Below the pieces are notes generated by a model that saw nothing but the letters and a program-made list of their open reading frames with translations, was not told the origin of the DNA and made no database searches. From positions 9,161,703 to 9,225,702 of the forward strand of contig CP016211.1 of NCBI GenBank assembly GCA_001931535.1: DNA of 64,000 nucleotides, read 5' to 3'. The DNA is from Minicystis rosea (GTDB lineage: Bacteria; Myxococcota_A; Polyangia; Polyangiales; Polyangiaceae). Every line of letters starts with the position of its first letter. The stretch's first letter is position 1. Position numbers and translations under genes: made by a program. Of this stretch, positions 18,312 to 28,917 are shown one piece after another.

Positions 18312-18696
18312 GGTCGTGCTGGCGGCGTCTCGCGTGAGCGGCTGACGCCTCCGCCAACGGATCTCGTCATAGACGCCCACGTCGGAGACGAGCGTCCAGA
18401 TATGCCACTTCGACGCCGCCGCATGCCCGCAGCGGCCACGGCGCGCGCGCCATCGGCTCGGCGCGGGTGCCCCCGATCCTGCTTGGTTGTTGCCCGGTCC
18501 TGCCTGCGTGCAGCTCGGCGACAACGTCGAGCGTCACGAGCGATGGCGCAGGTGGTCGTGTTCCATCCGAGCTACCTGCCCGACAGACGCCCTCCGCGCG
18601 GTCTCGCTCGTGGGCTCTCTGCCGCCGCTCTGCTGCGCCTACCCACGCAGCGGCGACTTGCCGCGGAGCTCGTTCCGAGGACTGCCCCCGTATCGC
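18312..18696. other. Gap without recognisable gene
   Basis: 385 bases between convergent genes. GC-rich, no convincing start or motif on either strand. A weak inverted repeat (GGCGTC...GACGCC) lies near 18330 and could terminate the 17904 gene. Confidence 0.5.
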
Positions 18697-21389
18697 TCAC
18701 GATGGCGTCGGCTCGTCGGCGAGCACCACGCGCAGCCGCCGCGCGAGCTGGTAGCCGTTCCACTGGTTGTCGATGCGGTCGCGGAGCCCGAGCTTCCGCA
18801 GCGCCGACAAGGTCACGTTGAGCCGGTTCAAGGCGGCGCGACGGCCCATCTGCTCGCCGGGCCAGCCCACGCGCACCAGCGCGTCCTGCGAGAGCGCTTT
18901 CCCCGGGCGGTCGAGGTGCTGCCGAACCAGCGCCCAGAGCACCAAGCGGACGGCGTGCCGCCGGCCGAGGTCCACCGCCGGCCCGGATCCGCAGCGGAAC
19001 CACCGCGCCTCGGGGCCCACCACCAGCGCCTCCTCGTCCGGGGGCGGCGTCGACCGGGCGAGGGCGCGCGCGAGGAGCCGGCGGGCGAAGCGGAGCTGCT
19101 TGCCCGTGGGGGCGTCGGCGGCGAGGCGTGCGGCGGCTCGAGCGCGGAGGACCGCGGCCTCGCCCGTGTCTCCCACGGCCTCGCGCGCAGCGGCGAGCGC
19201 GAGGTCGAGGTGGCCGTGGGAGACCTCGGCGAAGGCGCGCCAATCGTCGCCGTGCGTGGCGAGCTTTTGGCGAGCAGCAGCGAGCTCGGTCTCCGCGTCC
19301 TCGATGCGCCCGAGATCGGCGAGCAGCGCGCCGAGCGACGCGTGGATGAAGCCCGAGGTCTCCGGCGAGACGACGCCTTCCATGCTCGAAAGCGCGTCCC
19401 GGTGCCGGCGGAGCGCCTCCTCCAGCTCGCCGCGCTCACGAAAGAGCGATGCCTCGTAGGCGAGCGCGACGACCAGCGACATGCGGCGCCCGTGGCTCCG
19501 GGCGACGTCGATCGCCTCGTCGTAGCGCCGCGCCGCCTCCTCGAAGCGCTGGAGCTCCTGCAGCGCGAACCCCGATTGGCAGAGGAAGTACGGGGGCGCG
19601 CCCAGGGACCGGAGGAGCGCGATCCCCTCGTCCAGCCGGGCGATCGCTGCTTCCATCTGCCCGGCGTCGAGGGTGAGGGTCCCGAGCTGGCCCAGGCAGA
19701 AGGCCGTCTGCTCGTCTTCCCCCACCTCGCGGCCCCGGGCGATCGCCGCCGCGAGGTGCGCGGCCGCCTCGTCGTGACGGCCGCTTTTGCCGGCCACCAC
19801 CCCGAGGTAGCGGAGCGCGCACATTTCGGAGATGGCGTCTCCCGTCGTGCGATGGAGCGCGAGGGCCCGGGTGAGCTGCTCCCGCGCCTCCTCCTTCCAC
19901 GCCCAGACGGCGAACATGCCGGACATGAGGAGCGCGCGTCCCTCGGCGAGCGGGGCCCCTGCCGCCTGCGCGAGCGCAAGCGCCCGCCGGAGGTCGGCGA
20001 GCGCCTCTTCGGGGCCCGACCACTGCTGGATGCGGCAGCGGGCGGAGAGGGCCAGCGAGACGAGGGCAGGCTCGGCGTCCCCATCGCCCGCGGCGGCGAG
20101 CACGCCGGCGACGAGGGCCCGCGCCGCGCGCCGATCCCCCGGGTTTCCAGCGGCGCCTCCGCAGCGAGCGTGGTGGTGAGCGCCTCCCGGAGGCGGGCGG
20201 GGGAGGCCGCGAGCGCGCGCTCGCGGACGGCGAGCAGGTTCTCGATCTCGGCGCCGAGCGTCGCGAGCTGGTCCTTTTCGTGGCGACGCATCCCGTGGTC
20301 GAGCCAGGCCTCACCGAGGCCCGCGAAGAAGGCCGCGTGCCGCGCGTACGCCGCCTTGGCCTCGCCGCTCGCCTCGAGCTGCTCGCGCGCGTACTCGTGG
20401 ATGGTCTCGTACATGTCGAAGCGAAGCTCGTGGGGAGGACGCGGGCCGACGAGGACGCGCAGGAGGGATTTGTCCCGGAGCGCCTCCACGACGTCGATGG
20501 GCGCCGGCGCTGCGGGATGGCGCGAGAGGTCGAGGACGTGCTCCGCGGCGCGCAGCGAGAACCCGCCGCGGAACACGGCGCACTGGGCCATCGCCTCGCG
20601 CTCCCAGGGCGTGAGCAGGCCCCAGGACCAGTCGATGGTGGCCCGCAGCGTCGCCTGGCGCGCCGATGGGGACCGCGACCCCGCCCCGAGGTCGAGGCGC
20701 TTCTCGAGGCGCTCCAGCACCGCCTGGGCGCTCAGCACGCCCATGCGCGCTGCGGCCAGCTCGATGGCCAGCGGCAGCCCGTCGAGGCGGCGGACGATGG
20801 CCGCGATGAACGGCGCTTCCGTGGGCGACGGCGTGTACCCGTGACGCACGAGCCGGGCGCGCTCGACGAAGAGCCGCGCCGCCTCGGCCTCGGTGATGTC
20901 GTTCGGGGTGCGCGGCAGCCCGAGCGGGGCGAGCTCGTAAGCGTGCTCCCCCGGCACCCGGAGGAGCTCGCGCGACGTGACGACGAACTGCGCCGAGGGC
21001 GCGAGCTCACACCAGCGGGCGACGGCCGGGCCGAGCTCGGCGGCGATCTGCTCGCAGTTGTCGAGCAGGAACAGCGCGGGCCCGAGGCGGGAGAGCTCGA
21101 CGCCGACGGCCTCGACGGCGCTGGGCAGATCGGCGTCCGTGGGCCGGGGCAGCTCCCGGCGGACGATGCTGCACGCGTCGTCGATCCCGCGCGCCAAGGT
21201 GAGGTCGAAGAAATGCTCGTGATCCGGGGAGCGCGTCTGGCCCAGCCGCCCGAGGAGGCGGGTCTTCCCAACCCCGCCCGGGCCGAAGATCGTCACCAGC
21301 CGGGCCCCGGCGTCGAGCAGCCCCGAGAGGCGTGTCAGATCCCCTTCGCGTCCAAGAAAACTGGTGAGGGGGACGGGACTTCGGGGCAT
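18697..21389 (-). pseudogene. NB-ARC/TPR regulator with winged helix, one frameshift
   Basis: About 897 residues if repaired. From ATG 21389: an NB-ARC-type P-loop ATPase (Walker A GPGGVGKTRLLGRL near residue 36, Walker B LFLLDNCEQ near 107, then RRLDGLPLAIELAAARMG, as in AfsR/LuxR-type STAND proteins), tetratricopeptide-like repeats (about 400-780), and a C-terminal winged-helix domain (LNVTLSALRKLGLRDRIDNQ near the end). The frame changes once between about 20100 and 20180, and both sides are strongly coding. STAND regulators use ATP to switch transcription on. Here the DNA-binding domain is C-terminal rather than N-terminal. A kinase remnant directly upstream suggests an ancestral kinase-STAND fusion. 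One base error would restore the gene. Confidence 0.8.
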
Positions 21390-21422
21390 CTCCGGCAGGA
21401 TGCCCCCAACGCACGCGCGCCG

Positions 21423-21552
21423 TCAGTCCTGTTCGGCGGGGGAGACGTTCCCCGGCTTCGGATCGCGGTGGACGATGCCGAGGTCGTGGGCGCGCTGCAG
21501 GCCCGTGGCGAGCGGATCGAGCATGGCCGCCGTCGCCGTCGACCTGCACCAC
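21423..21552 (-). pseudogene. Ser/Thr protein kinase catalytic-loop remnant
   Basis: The minus strand reads GLQRAHDLGIVHRDPKPGN, the catalytic loop of bacterial Ser/Thr kinases (HRDLKPxN), with the usual Leu replaced by Pro, then a stop after about six more codons (TCA at 21423). Only some 40 codons are recognisable. It precedes the STAND regulator on the same strand, the arrangement found in kinase-ATPase-TPR fusions. Confidence 0.6.
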
Positions 21553-21629
21553 GTGGGGCGAGCCTCTCGCGGGCTCGTGAAGCGGGTGGCGCGCGGCCCC
21601 GAGAGGGCCGCACGCCGCCAGCCTGCCGC

Positions 21630-24607
21630 CTACTTGATCGGCGTCGGGAGCGAACGGTTCGTCGTCGTGCCGTCGCCGAGCTGGCCGTTGGCGTTAATCC
21701 CCCAGGCGTAGAGCGCGCCCGAGGCCGTGGCCCCGAAGGTGTTGTAGGTCCCCATCGAGACGACGTTCGGGAACGTCTGGCCCGCGGGGGGCGAGATCAG
21801 CGTCGGCGCCGTCTTCTGGTCGGTGGTCCCGTTGCCGAGCTGTCCGTAGTCGTTGCGGCCCCAGCAGAGCAGCGACTTCGTCTGGGTGAATACGCACGTG
21901 TGGTAGCTGCCGGCCGCGATGGCCTTCACGCCGCCGTTCAGGGTCGAGACGCCCATGGGGACGAGCGAGCCCGTCGTGGTGCCGTCGCCGAGCTGACCGT
22001 AAGCGTTGTAGCCCCAGCAGCTCACCGCGCCCGCGTCCGTGATGGCGCAGGTGTGGTAGGCGCCGGCCGCGAGGGCGACCACGTTGGGGCTGCCGTTGCT
22101 CAGGCCGAGCACGGGGACGGGCACCGAGCTGTCCGCCGCGACGTTGGTGCCGAGCTGACCGTTGGTGCCGTAGCCCCAGCAGTACGCCTTCCCCATCGTG
22201 ATGGCGCAGACGTGCTGGCCCCCGACGGATCCATCGTCCTTGCCGACGGCGATCGCCGTGCCCCCGGTGCCGAGGTTCGAGACCGGCACCGGGAGCGCGC
22301 TGTTCGCCATGGTGCCGTTCCCGAGCTGGCCGTGGTCGTTGACGCCCCAGCACACCACGGCGCCCGCCTGCGTCAGCGCGCACGAGAAGTTGTTGCCGCC
22401 GGACTGGACGTCGACCGCGTTGCCGAGGTTCGTCACGCTGACCGGGGTGATGCTGTTCGCGTTGGCGCCGTTGCCGAGCTCGCCGTGGGTGCCCTGGCCC
22501 CAGCACTGGACGCTGCCGTTCGTGAGGAGCGCGCAGGAGGTCTGGGCCCCGACCGCGACCTTGGTCACCGTGCCGGCGAGGCCGAGGACGGTCACCGGAA
22601 CGTTGCTGCTGTTCGTGGTGCCGTTGCCGAGCTGACCGTTGCCGTTGTAGCCCCAGCACATCACGCCGCCCGCGGCGGTGACGCCGCAGGTGTGGTAGCG
22701 GCCCGCGCTGATCCCGGTGAGGACCAAGCACTGGTTGTTGTTGTTGACCGGGGCGTAGCCGGGGAGGCACGTGTAGCCGCACGCGCCGTTGTTGCAGCTG
22801 GTCGCGCTGCCTTGCACCGGGGGCTTGCAGGCGTTGCCGCAGGCGCCGCAGTTGTTCGGGTCGCCGGCGATGTTGGTGCAGTACGTCGTCGCGCCGGTGC
22901 CGCAGGTGGCGTACGCGGTCGCGCAGACCGCGGCGCACGCGCCGTTGGAGCAGACCTGCCCGGCCGGGCACGCCTTGCCGCACCCGCCGCAGTTGTTCGG
23001 ATCGATGCTTCCGTCGGTGCAGAGCTTGGTCGCGCCGACGGTGCAGGTGAGCTGGCCCCCCGCGCAGGTCGCGGTGCAGCCGCCGCCGGAGCAGACCTGG
23101 CCGGCCGCGCACGCGTAGCCGCAGCTCCCGCAGTTCTGCGGGTCGGTCGTGAGGTTGGTGCAGAGGCCGCCGCAGAGGGTGCCGTTGATGCCGGTGCACG
23201 CCGCCGCGCACACGCCCTGCGAGCAGCCCTGGCCCACCGGGCAGGCGTGGCCGCAGCTCCCGCAGTTCAGCGGATCGTCGGAGAGGCCGGCGCAGTAGGC
23301 GCTCGCCCCCGTGCCGCAGCTCGCGTACCCGGTCGCGCAGGACGCGGCGCACGCGCCCCCGGAGCACACCTGCCCGCTCGGGCACACGTTGCCGCAGGCG
23401 CCGCAGTTCTGGTTGTCCGCGTGCGGGTTGACGCAGAGCCCGTTGCACGCGGTGTCCAGCGCGCCGCTGCAGAACGACGCGCAGGTGCCGCCGGCGCAGA
23501 GCTGGCCCGCCGGGCAGACGCTGCCGCAGGCGCCGCAGTTCTGCGGGTCGTCGTAGACGTTGGCGCAGTGGGCGTCGCTGCCCGCGCCACAGGTGGTGTA
23601 GTTGCTCGCGCAGGTCGCCGCGCAGGTGCCGCCGGAGCACACCTGACCGGCGGGGCAAGCGTTGCCGCACGCGCCGCAATTCTCGTTGTCGGAGAGGATG
23701 TCGACGCAGCCGCCGCCGCAGAGCGTGGACGTCTTGCCGGTGCAGTGGAGGCCGCACTGGCCGGCCGAGCACACCTTGCCCGTCGGACAAACGAAGCCGC
23801 AGCCCCCGCAGTTCTGGGGGTCGGTGGCGATCTTGGCGCAGTGCTGGGCGAGGCCGCTCCCGCAGGTGGTCTGCCCCGGGCCGCACGGCGCCGACAGGCA
23901 GTTGCCCCCGCCGCAGGACTGGCCGGCGGCGCACGCCTTGCCACACGCGCCGCAGTTCTTCGGGTCGTTGTCGGTGTCGACGCACATGCCGGAGCAGGCG
24001 GTGAGCTGCCCGCAGTTGCTCTGACACGAGCCCATCGCGCAGTACTCGCCGGCGGCGCACGCCTTGCCGCACTCGCCGCAATTCTTCGGGTCGTTGTTGG
24101 TGTCGACGCACATGCCGGAGCACGCGGTGAGCTGCCCACAGTTGCTCTGACACGAGCCCATCGCGCAGTACTCGCCGGCAGCGCACGCCTTGCCGCACTC
24201 GCCGCAATGCTGCGGGTCGTTGCTGGTGTCGACGCACATGCCGGAGCAGGCGGTGAGCTGCCCGCAGTTGCTCTGACACGAGCCCATCGCGCAGTACTCG
24301 CCGGCGGCGCACGCCTTGCCACACTCGCCGCAATGCTGCGGGTCGTAGCTCGTGTTCACGCACGTGTCCGAGCAGCTCGTCTGCCCCGAGGGACAGCCGG
24401 GGGCCCCGCCGGTCCCGCTGCTCGACGACGTGCTGCCGCCCGTCCCGATCGTGCCGCCCGTGCCGCCCTTGCCGCCCGTGCCCGACGACGAGGTGTCCCC
24501 CCGATGCCCGTGGTCGACTGCCCACTGCTGCCACAGCCCCCCGCCCCCAAGAGCAGGGTCGCGACCCCGTAAACCCAAATCCAACGGATACGCCTGCCGA
24601 GGTTCAT
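21630..24607 (-). CDS. Cys-rich and RCC1-repeat lipoprotein, frame break at G6
   Basis: The logical start is ATG 24607 with GGAGAGGG just upstream. It encodes a lipoprotein signal (ATLLLGAGGC) and the segment QSTTGIGG, after which a run of six G (24498-24503) shifts the frame into the long downstream frame. Together they give about 992 residues. After a Ser/Gly linker come about 14 Cys-rich repeats (pattern CGECGKACAAGEYC, CxxNCGxCGxxC) to about residue 625, then RCC1-type propeller repeats (GYNGNGQLGNGTT, CWGYNAYGQLGDGTT) to the end. RCC1 propellers are protein-protein interaction folds, and in myxobacterial lipoproteins they are probably surface-exposed. The G6 tract could be a slippage switch or a sequencing error. 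Confidence 0.8.
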
Positions 24608-24876
24608 TCCCTCTCCTTCACTCACTCGTAGCTCCGACATGTCGCGCGACCGGGGCTCTCCAAGAGCCGCGTATCCAACGCGCGTCCGGTCTGCGCTGGG
24701 GTCGTCTCCTCCGCACACGGGACAAACCCTCGGAGATGACTTACGGGCACCTCCGATTAGCGAGCGCTTACGATTTGCTTAAATTTGGGCAGGCCGGTGT
24801 TCCTCGGGCGCGGCGCACATCTCGCGGCGGCGACGCGGGGGCATCGCTTCTTCGAGAATGGTTTGGGCTTGGAACC
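24608..24876. promoter_or_regulatory. Leader of the RCC1 lipoprotein gene, AT-rich patch
   Basis: An unusually AT-rich stretch (about 24752-24790, TTAGCGAGCGCTTACGATTT then GCTTAAATTTGG) lies 145-185 bases upstream of ATG 24607 and is the best promoter candidate. It contains the short inverted repeat AGCGAGCGCT. No gene is seen before the vgrG remnant. Confidence 0.3.
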
Positions 24877-24995
24877 CTTGGCACCATCACCTTCGATCCC
24901 GCCGATGTCGGCGAGGTCGAGATTCGTCGCTACGAGCTGCGCAAAGAGATGAGCGCGCTGTTCGAGCTGACCGTGGAGGTCCTTGCGACGGACCC
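24877..24995 (+). pseudogene. vgrG N-terminal remnant (type VI secretion spike)
   Basis: 40 codons read LGTITFDPADVGEVEIRRY then ELRKEMSALFELTVEVLAT, matching the start of VgrG/gp27-type spike proteins (family pattern: V-x-RFE-x-REAMSxLFEL-x-V). The reading frame then runs at 24994 into a 128-bp copy of the end of the gene at 1-808, in a different frame from that gene. No other type VI secretion gene is visible in the window. Confidence 0.6.
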
Positions 24996-25121
24996 ATCCT
25001 CGGTTCGTAAAAGCCATCATCGAGGCAGCCCAAAGCAGGTTGCTTGCGAAGAATGGGAATGGATCGCCGTACAGAGTCGAGGGGGCGTGATGCGTAGCAT
25101 GAATGGGCTGGACGAAGTGAT
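24994..25121 (+). repeat. Copy of 706-832 (end of the first gene)
   Basis: About 90 percent identical by eye to 706-832, including the bases following that gene's stop. The copy starts exactly at the vgrG remnant, marking a recombination joint. It encodes only the last 34 residues of the membrane protein, so it is a dead fragment. From 25122 to 25360 nothing is recognisable. Confidence 0.85.
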
Positions 25122-25360
25122 GCGGCGCAGCGCCAGGGACACGCGTGCTTGTCGGCCATCGACGCGAGATGGTGCACGGATGCGGAAGGCTGTCGCTCCT
25201 CTCGTGGAAGCGATCGATTTGATCCAGCTTTTCGAAGGGAGCGCGCATCGCGTGGGTACGGCGCGGCGCTCGGCACGACGGGCCCACGCGACGGGCTGGC
25301 GCACGAGCTTGATATCGTCTCTTGTGAGCACGGGTGACATGCTCCATCATCGCCGTCGCC

Positions 25361-26698
25361 ATGCTGCCTCTCCCGATCGACGATGCGGTCAAGCTGCTCG
25401 CGGACATCGAAGAGCGTGAGCTGCCGGCCGAATTTCGGGGGAAGCGCTACGTCGTGATGCATGGCTTCAACGTGGACGCCATGCGCGAGCCGCCGCCGGA
25501 CGATCACCCGCTGGTGCTCGAGCCGGAGCGCTTCGCGCTCCGCGTCGTCGGCGAGGCCACGAATCTCGACGACGCATTGCGCGTTCTCTGGCAAGCCATC
25601 CAGACGTCATACGTGGAGCTGGGCGCCGACGCCGATGAGCCAGGGCCAATGAACCGCTGGACCGAGGACCTCGCGAAATGGCTGAAAGAGGGCCCGTTCA
25701 GCGTCCCGAAGAGCGACGGTGAGGCCGCCACGAACTTCGCTCTCGCCCCCGTGAAGCGGAAGTTTCCTCGTTCGCGCCTGGTGCTCGCTGTCTATGGAGA
25801 CGCGCCCTACGAAGGCGAGGCCGCGTGTGTCCTCGAGCTGTCAAAGGTGAAAGCGCCTACCGAGGCCGAAGAGAAGCTGTTCTCTGCCTGCCGAGCGGGC
25901 GATCTCGCGAAGGTGAAGGAGGCGCTCGCCGCGGGCGCGAGCCTCGGCGCGGAGGACGCAGACGGCAATACGCCGCTGCATTATGCGGTCGCCTCGCGGA
26001 ATCTCTCGCTGGTGCGCGCGCTCGTCGCGCTGGGCGCTGACGTCGATGCGCAGAAAGATCTCTCCAATTCTCCTCTGTTCGCGGCGTTCTGCGAAGAGAA
26101 GCGTGTGGGCCCCTTCGCGGATCAAATTGTCGACGCTGACCATTTCGAGATCCTGAAGCTCCTCGTGGAGCGCGGCGCCGACCCGAGCTCGAGGGGCCTC
26201 GCGGGTGACACGCTGGTGGATCTGGCTGCCGCTGAGATCCCCGTGAACGAGCACCATGCGCGCTTCTTCATCGAGCGCGGCGTTTCGTCGAAGATGCTGG
26301 AACGGGACGGCGATCGCCGCCCGCTCGACAAGGCGCTCGATTCGCTCAACTACCGTTCGCCCGAGGAGCTATCGCGCCGTCCTGGCCAATTGCGCGTCCT
26401 CGGTTGGCTCGGATGTGATGTCAACGAGAGGGATGGCTCTTGGGGAGGGAGGACCCCTGTCGAGCACTTCCTGACGTCAGGCTATGGAGCGCACGAGGTG
26501 GATCCCGCGGCGATGCGCGCGATCGCCCAGGCGCTCGTCGATATGGGCCTCCGAGACGAGCCTGGTGACGGCGGTCGCCGTCCGAGCGACCGCGCGGCCG
26601 ACTGGGCGCGCTACAGCGAGAAGATGGCCCATTACGTCGAAATGGCTCGGATCTTTGCGGGCATTGCAAAGACGGGTGGGCGCGTCGGAGGTGCTTGA
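25361..26698 (+). CDS. Ankyrin-repeat protein with novel N-terminal domain
   Basis: 445 residues from ATG 25361; a GTG at 25334 is possible. The first 165 residues (MLPLPIDDAVKLLADIEERE onward) form an alpha/beta domain I cannot name. From about residue 168 come ankyrin repeats: a clear one (DADGNTPLHYAVASRNLSLV), then a longer one (DHFEILKLLVERGADPSSRG), and degenerate ones to the C-terminus. There is no signal peptide. Ankyrin proteins mediate protein binding, and in bacteria they often sit beside secreted toxins or in effector/immunity clusters. The vgrG remnant 370 bases upstream makes a type VI-associated origin possible, but that is only context. Confidence 0.8.
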   Translation: MLPLPIDDAVKLLADIEERELPAEFRGKRYVVMHGFNVDAMREPPPDDHPLVLEPERFALRVVGEATNLDDALRVLWQAIQTSYVELGADADEPGPMNRWTEDLAKWLKEGPFSVPKSDGEAATNFALAPVKRKFPRSRLVLAVYGDAPYEGEAACVLELSKVKAPTEAEEKLFSACRAGDLAKVKEALAAGASLGAEDADGNTPLHYAVASRNLSLVRALVALGADVDAQKDLSNSPLFAAFCEEKRVGPFADQIVDADHFEILKLLVERGADPSSRGLAGDTLVDLAAAEIPVNEHHARFFIERGVSSKMLERDGDRRPLDKALDSLNYRSPEELSRRPGQLRVLGWLGCDVNERDGSWGGRTPVEHFLTSGYGAHEVDPAAMRAIAQALVDMGLRDEPGDGGRRPSDRAADWARYSEKMAHYVEMARIFAGIAKTGGRVGGA

Positions 26699-26828
26699 GC
26701 CGCCTCGAGGTGATGGAAGCGGGCCACTTTCCATCGCCATCGCGCGTTGCGTGCAGGATGGTTCCCGCTCTTCGCGCGAGAGCCCACGTGCGGAAGAAAG
26801 TGAGGCTCACCCGAACCGCGGGAAGACT

Positions 26829-27869
26829 TCACCGGTGAAGCTCACCGAATTGCCGCGGGTTGTGGCGATCATCAATACCCTGAGCGTCGCGCCGGATCGT
26901 TTCGGGGGTCGTCCCCGTCCAGTCGCTGAAGGCCCGGAAGAAGGAGTTCGTCTCCTCGAAACCCAGGAGAAACGAAATCTCACTCAGGGGGACCATGGTC
27001 CTTTCGAGGTAGTGGCGCGCCAGCTCGAGGCGGGTTTCACGAAGCACGTCTTGATAGGAGGTTCCCTCGTCTTCGAGGCGCCGTTGCAGCGTTCGCTTGC
27101 TCAACGCGAGGCGCCGCGCGACGCCATCCATCGCCACGTTCCCGCCGGGGAGCGCCTCGAGCAGCGTCGCGCGCACCCGTTCCGCCGTCGTGGCGGACGC
27201 ATCGAGCTCGGCCAGCCGCCGGCGCAGCTCGGGCTCGAACACGGCCCACATCGCGTCATTGCTCGACAGGAAAGGCGTCGTGGCGTCGGCCCGCGAGAAG
27301 GCCACCGAGTGTCCTTTCCCCGTCCGGATCGGCACGCCGACGAACTCTTCGTACGCTCTCAACTGCGGCGGTTGCGTCTTCATCGTCACGCGCTTGGGGT
27401 GGATGTGCTCGTGCGTACCCATGCGCGCGAGGGAGACGAAGAAGAGGAGCTCCGCGGCGGCGAGCGTCGTCGGGGGCTCCAGCACCGGCTCGAGCCACTG
27501 AAGGTGGACGACGACCTCGTCGCGCGCGTCCACGACGTCGAGCCGCAGCGGGCCGACGAGGGGTTTGTACCTGGATAGCCGCGAGAGCGCAGTGAGGAGG
27601 TTCGGGCTGCACAGCGCCGCGAAGAGCGGTGGCGAGAACGACTCGCTGCGCAGGGAGTCGTAGATGCGAAGAGGGAAGGCCCCGTCGCCCGCCTCCGCCT
27701 CGATCGCCTCCCAGAAGCGGAAGTACGCGGCCGTCTCGAGGCGCGCGAACGGGCGCGCGAACAGATCGTCGGGCAGCTCGGCGCGGCGGAGGACGTTGGC
27801 CAGCCGAACGCCGACGCCCTTGAGCAGGGCCGGCCAGGTGATGTCGAGCGCGTAGGCATGCTGGGTCAT
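26829..27869 (-). CDS. AraC-family transcriptional regulator
   Basis: 346 residues. The N-terminal domain (about 10-200, AraC N-terminal ligand-type domain of the OruR/ArgR-like group, with FARLETAAYFRFWEAIEAEA) precedes a C-terminal double helix-turn-helix: DGVARRLALSKRTLQRRLED and the AraC signature PLSEISFLLGFEETNSFFRA. ATG 27869 is chosen because the upstream in-frame extension is Arg-rich and non-conserved in look. The gene follows the SDR gene on the same strand with a 41-bp gap, so both probably form one transcription unit, with the regulator controlling the dehydrogenase and itself. The ligand is likely a lipid or small organic acid, judging from relatives. Confidence 0.9.
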   Translation of the reverse strand: MTQHAYALDITWPALLKGVGVRLANVLRRAELPDDLFARPFARLETAAYFRFWEAIEAEAGDGAFPLRIYDSLRSESFSPPLFAALCSPNLLTALSRLSRYKPLVGPLRLDVVDARDEVVVHLQWLEPVLEPPTTLAAAELLFFVSLARMGTHEHIHPKRVTMKTQPPQLRAYEEFVGVPIRTGKGHSVAFSRADATTPFLSSNDAMWAVFEPELRRRLAELDASATTAERVRATLLEALPGGNVAMDGVARRLALSKRTLQRRLEDEGTSYQDVLRETRLELARHYLERTMVPLSEISFLLGFEETNSFFRAFSDWTGTTPETIRRDAQGIDDRHNPRQFGELHR

Positions 27870-27910
27870 GTGCAACCTCGTGCGACGCGGCGGGCCCGCG
27901 CACGACGCGT

Positions 27911-28711
27911 TCACCGCTTCTGCATCACGTGGATCTGCCGGAGGAGCACCCTCTTCGGCGTGAACGGGACAGCGGACAGCAGGACGCGCTGTCCGAGCGT
28001 CACCCCTGCGATCACATCGAGCTTTCCCGCGAGCATCCCCTCATAGCCTGCACGGGCGACCGTGGCCGCGGACGCGAGCTTGTTGTTCGCGAAGAGAGGG
28101 GTCTTGTCCATCTCGGCGGCGCGCGCGAACTCGGTCTCGGTTGCGCCGGGGAGGAGCGCGGTGACCGTGACCCCGGTGCCGCGGAGCTCCTCGGCGATCG
28201 CGTTGCTGAACGAGGTCACGTAGGCCTTCGTCGCATAGTAAACGGCTTGAAGCGGGCCGGCCATGAGGGAGGCGGTCGAGGAGACGTTGAGGATGCGTCC
28301 GCTCCCTCGCGCCACGAAGTCTGGCAGGAAGAGGCGCGTGAGCGCGCTGAGCGCCACGACGTTGAGCTGGATCATCGAGAGATCGTCGGCCCAGCGCCGC
28401 TCGTGGAACGCCCCCTGGCCACCAAAGCCGGCGTTGTTGACGAGGTAGTCCACCTCGATCCCCGCGGCCTTCACGGCGTCGTACACCTCCTCTGGCGCGT
28501 TCGGCTGAACGAGGTCCTTCGCGACGACCGTCACGCGGACACCGTGCGAGCCCTGAAGCTCGGCGGCGATCTCCGCGAGCTTGTCCGCGCTCCGCGCCAC
28601 GAGGACGAGGTCCCCACCACGCGAGGCGTGCAGACGAGCGACTTCCTTGCCGATGCCGGAGGACGCTCCGGTGATGAGGGCGACCTTCTTGCTGTGCTCT
28701 TCGTGGGACAT
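27911..28711 (-). CDS. Short-chain dehydrogenase/reductase
   Basis: 266 residues, classical SDR length. ATG 28711 has GAGAGG six bases before it. Rossmann cofactor motif TGASSGIG near residue 15, NNAGFG near 93, catalytic Ser in NVSSTASL near 146 and YYATK (YxxxK) near 159. An Arg after the second strand (VARSADKL) favours NADP(H). The C-terminal region (QRVLLSAVPFTPKRVLLRQI) is typical of SDRs annotated as DltE/YqjQ-like. It is an oxidoreductase of an unknown alcohol or ketone substrate. First gene of a probable operon with the AraC-type regulator. Confidence 0.92.
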   Translation of the reverse strand: MSHEEHSKKVALITGASSGIGKEVARLHASRGGDLVLVARSADKLAEIAAELQGSHGVRVTVVAKDLVQPNAPEEVYDAVKAAGIEVDYLVNNAGFGGQGAFHERRWADDLSMIQLNVVALSALTRLFLPDFVARGSGRILNVSSTASLMAGPLQAVYYATKAYVTSFSNAIAEELRGTGVTVTALLPGATETEFARAAEMDKTPLFANNKLASAATVARAGYEGMLAGKLDVIAGVTLGQRVLLSAVPFTPKRVLLRQIHVMQKR

Positions 28712-28917
28712 GGACCTCTCCTCGGGTGGGAAACGCGAGCGGGCTCGGTGAACGGGACACCGGCAACCTACGACCGCGAGCCGGCGCTCGCGCATGCCAA
28801 ACGCGCCAACGTGCCATCCGATCGCGCCACTTGGCGCCACGCGCTCGATCCTCGCGCCGACCGCGCCCTCTCGCCCTCCGCCTGCGCCGAAGCGCGCCCG
28901 ACTCGCTCTCACCTGAG

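Noticed and set aside
17256..18524. Minus-strand open frame of 422 codons
   Set aside because: Antisense to two better supported genes, no motif.
20280..24572. Plus-strand open frame of more than 1400 codons
   Set aside because: Antisense to the STAND regulator and the RCC1 lipoprotein; low-complexity Ala/Arg/Gly composition.
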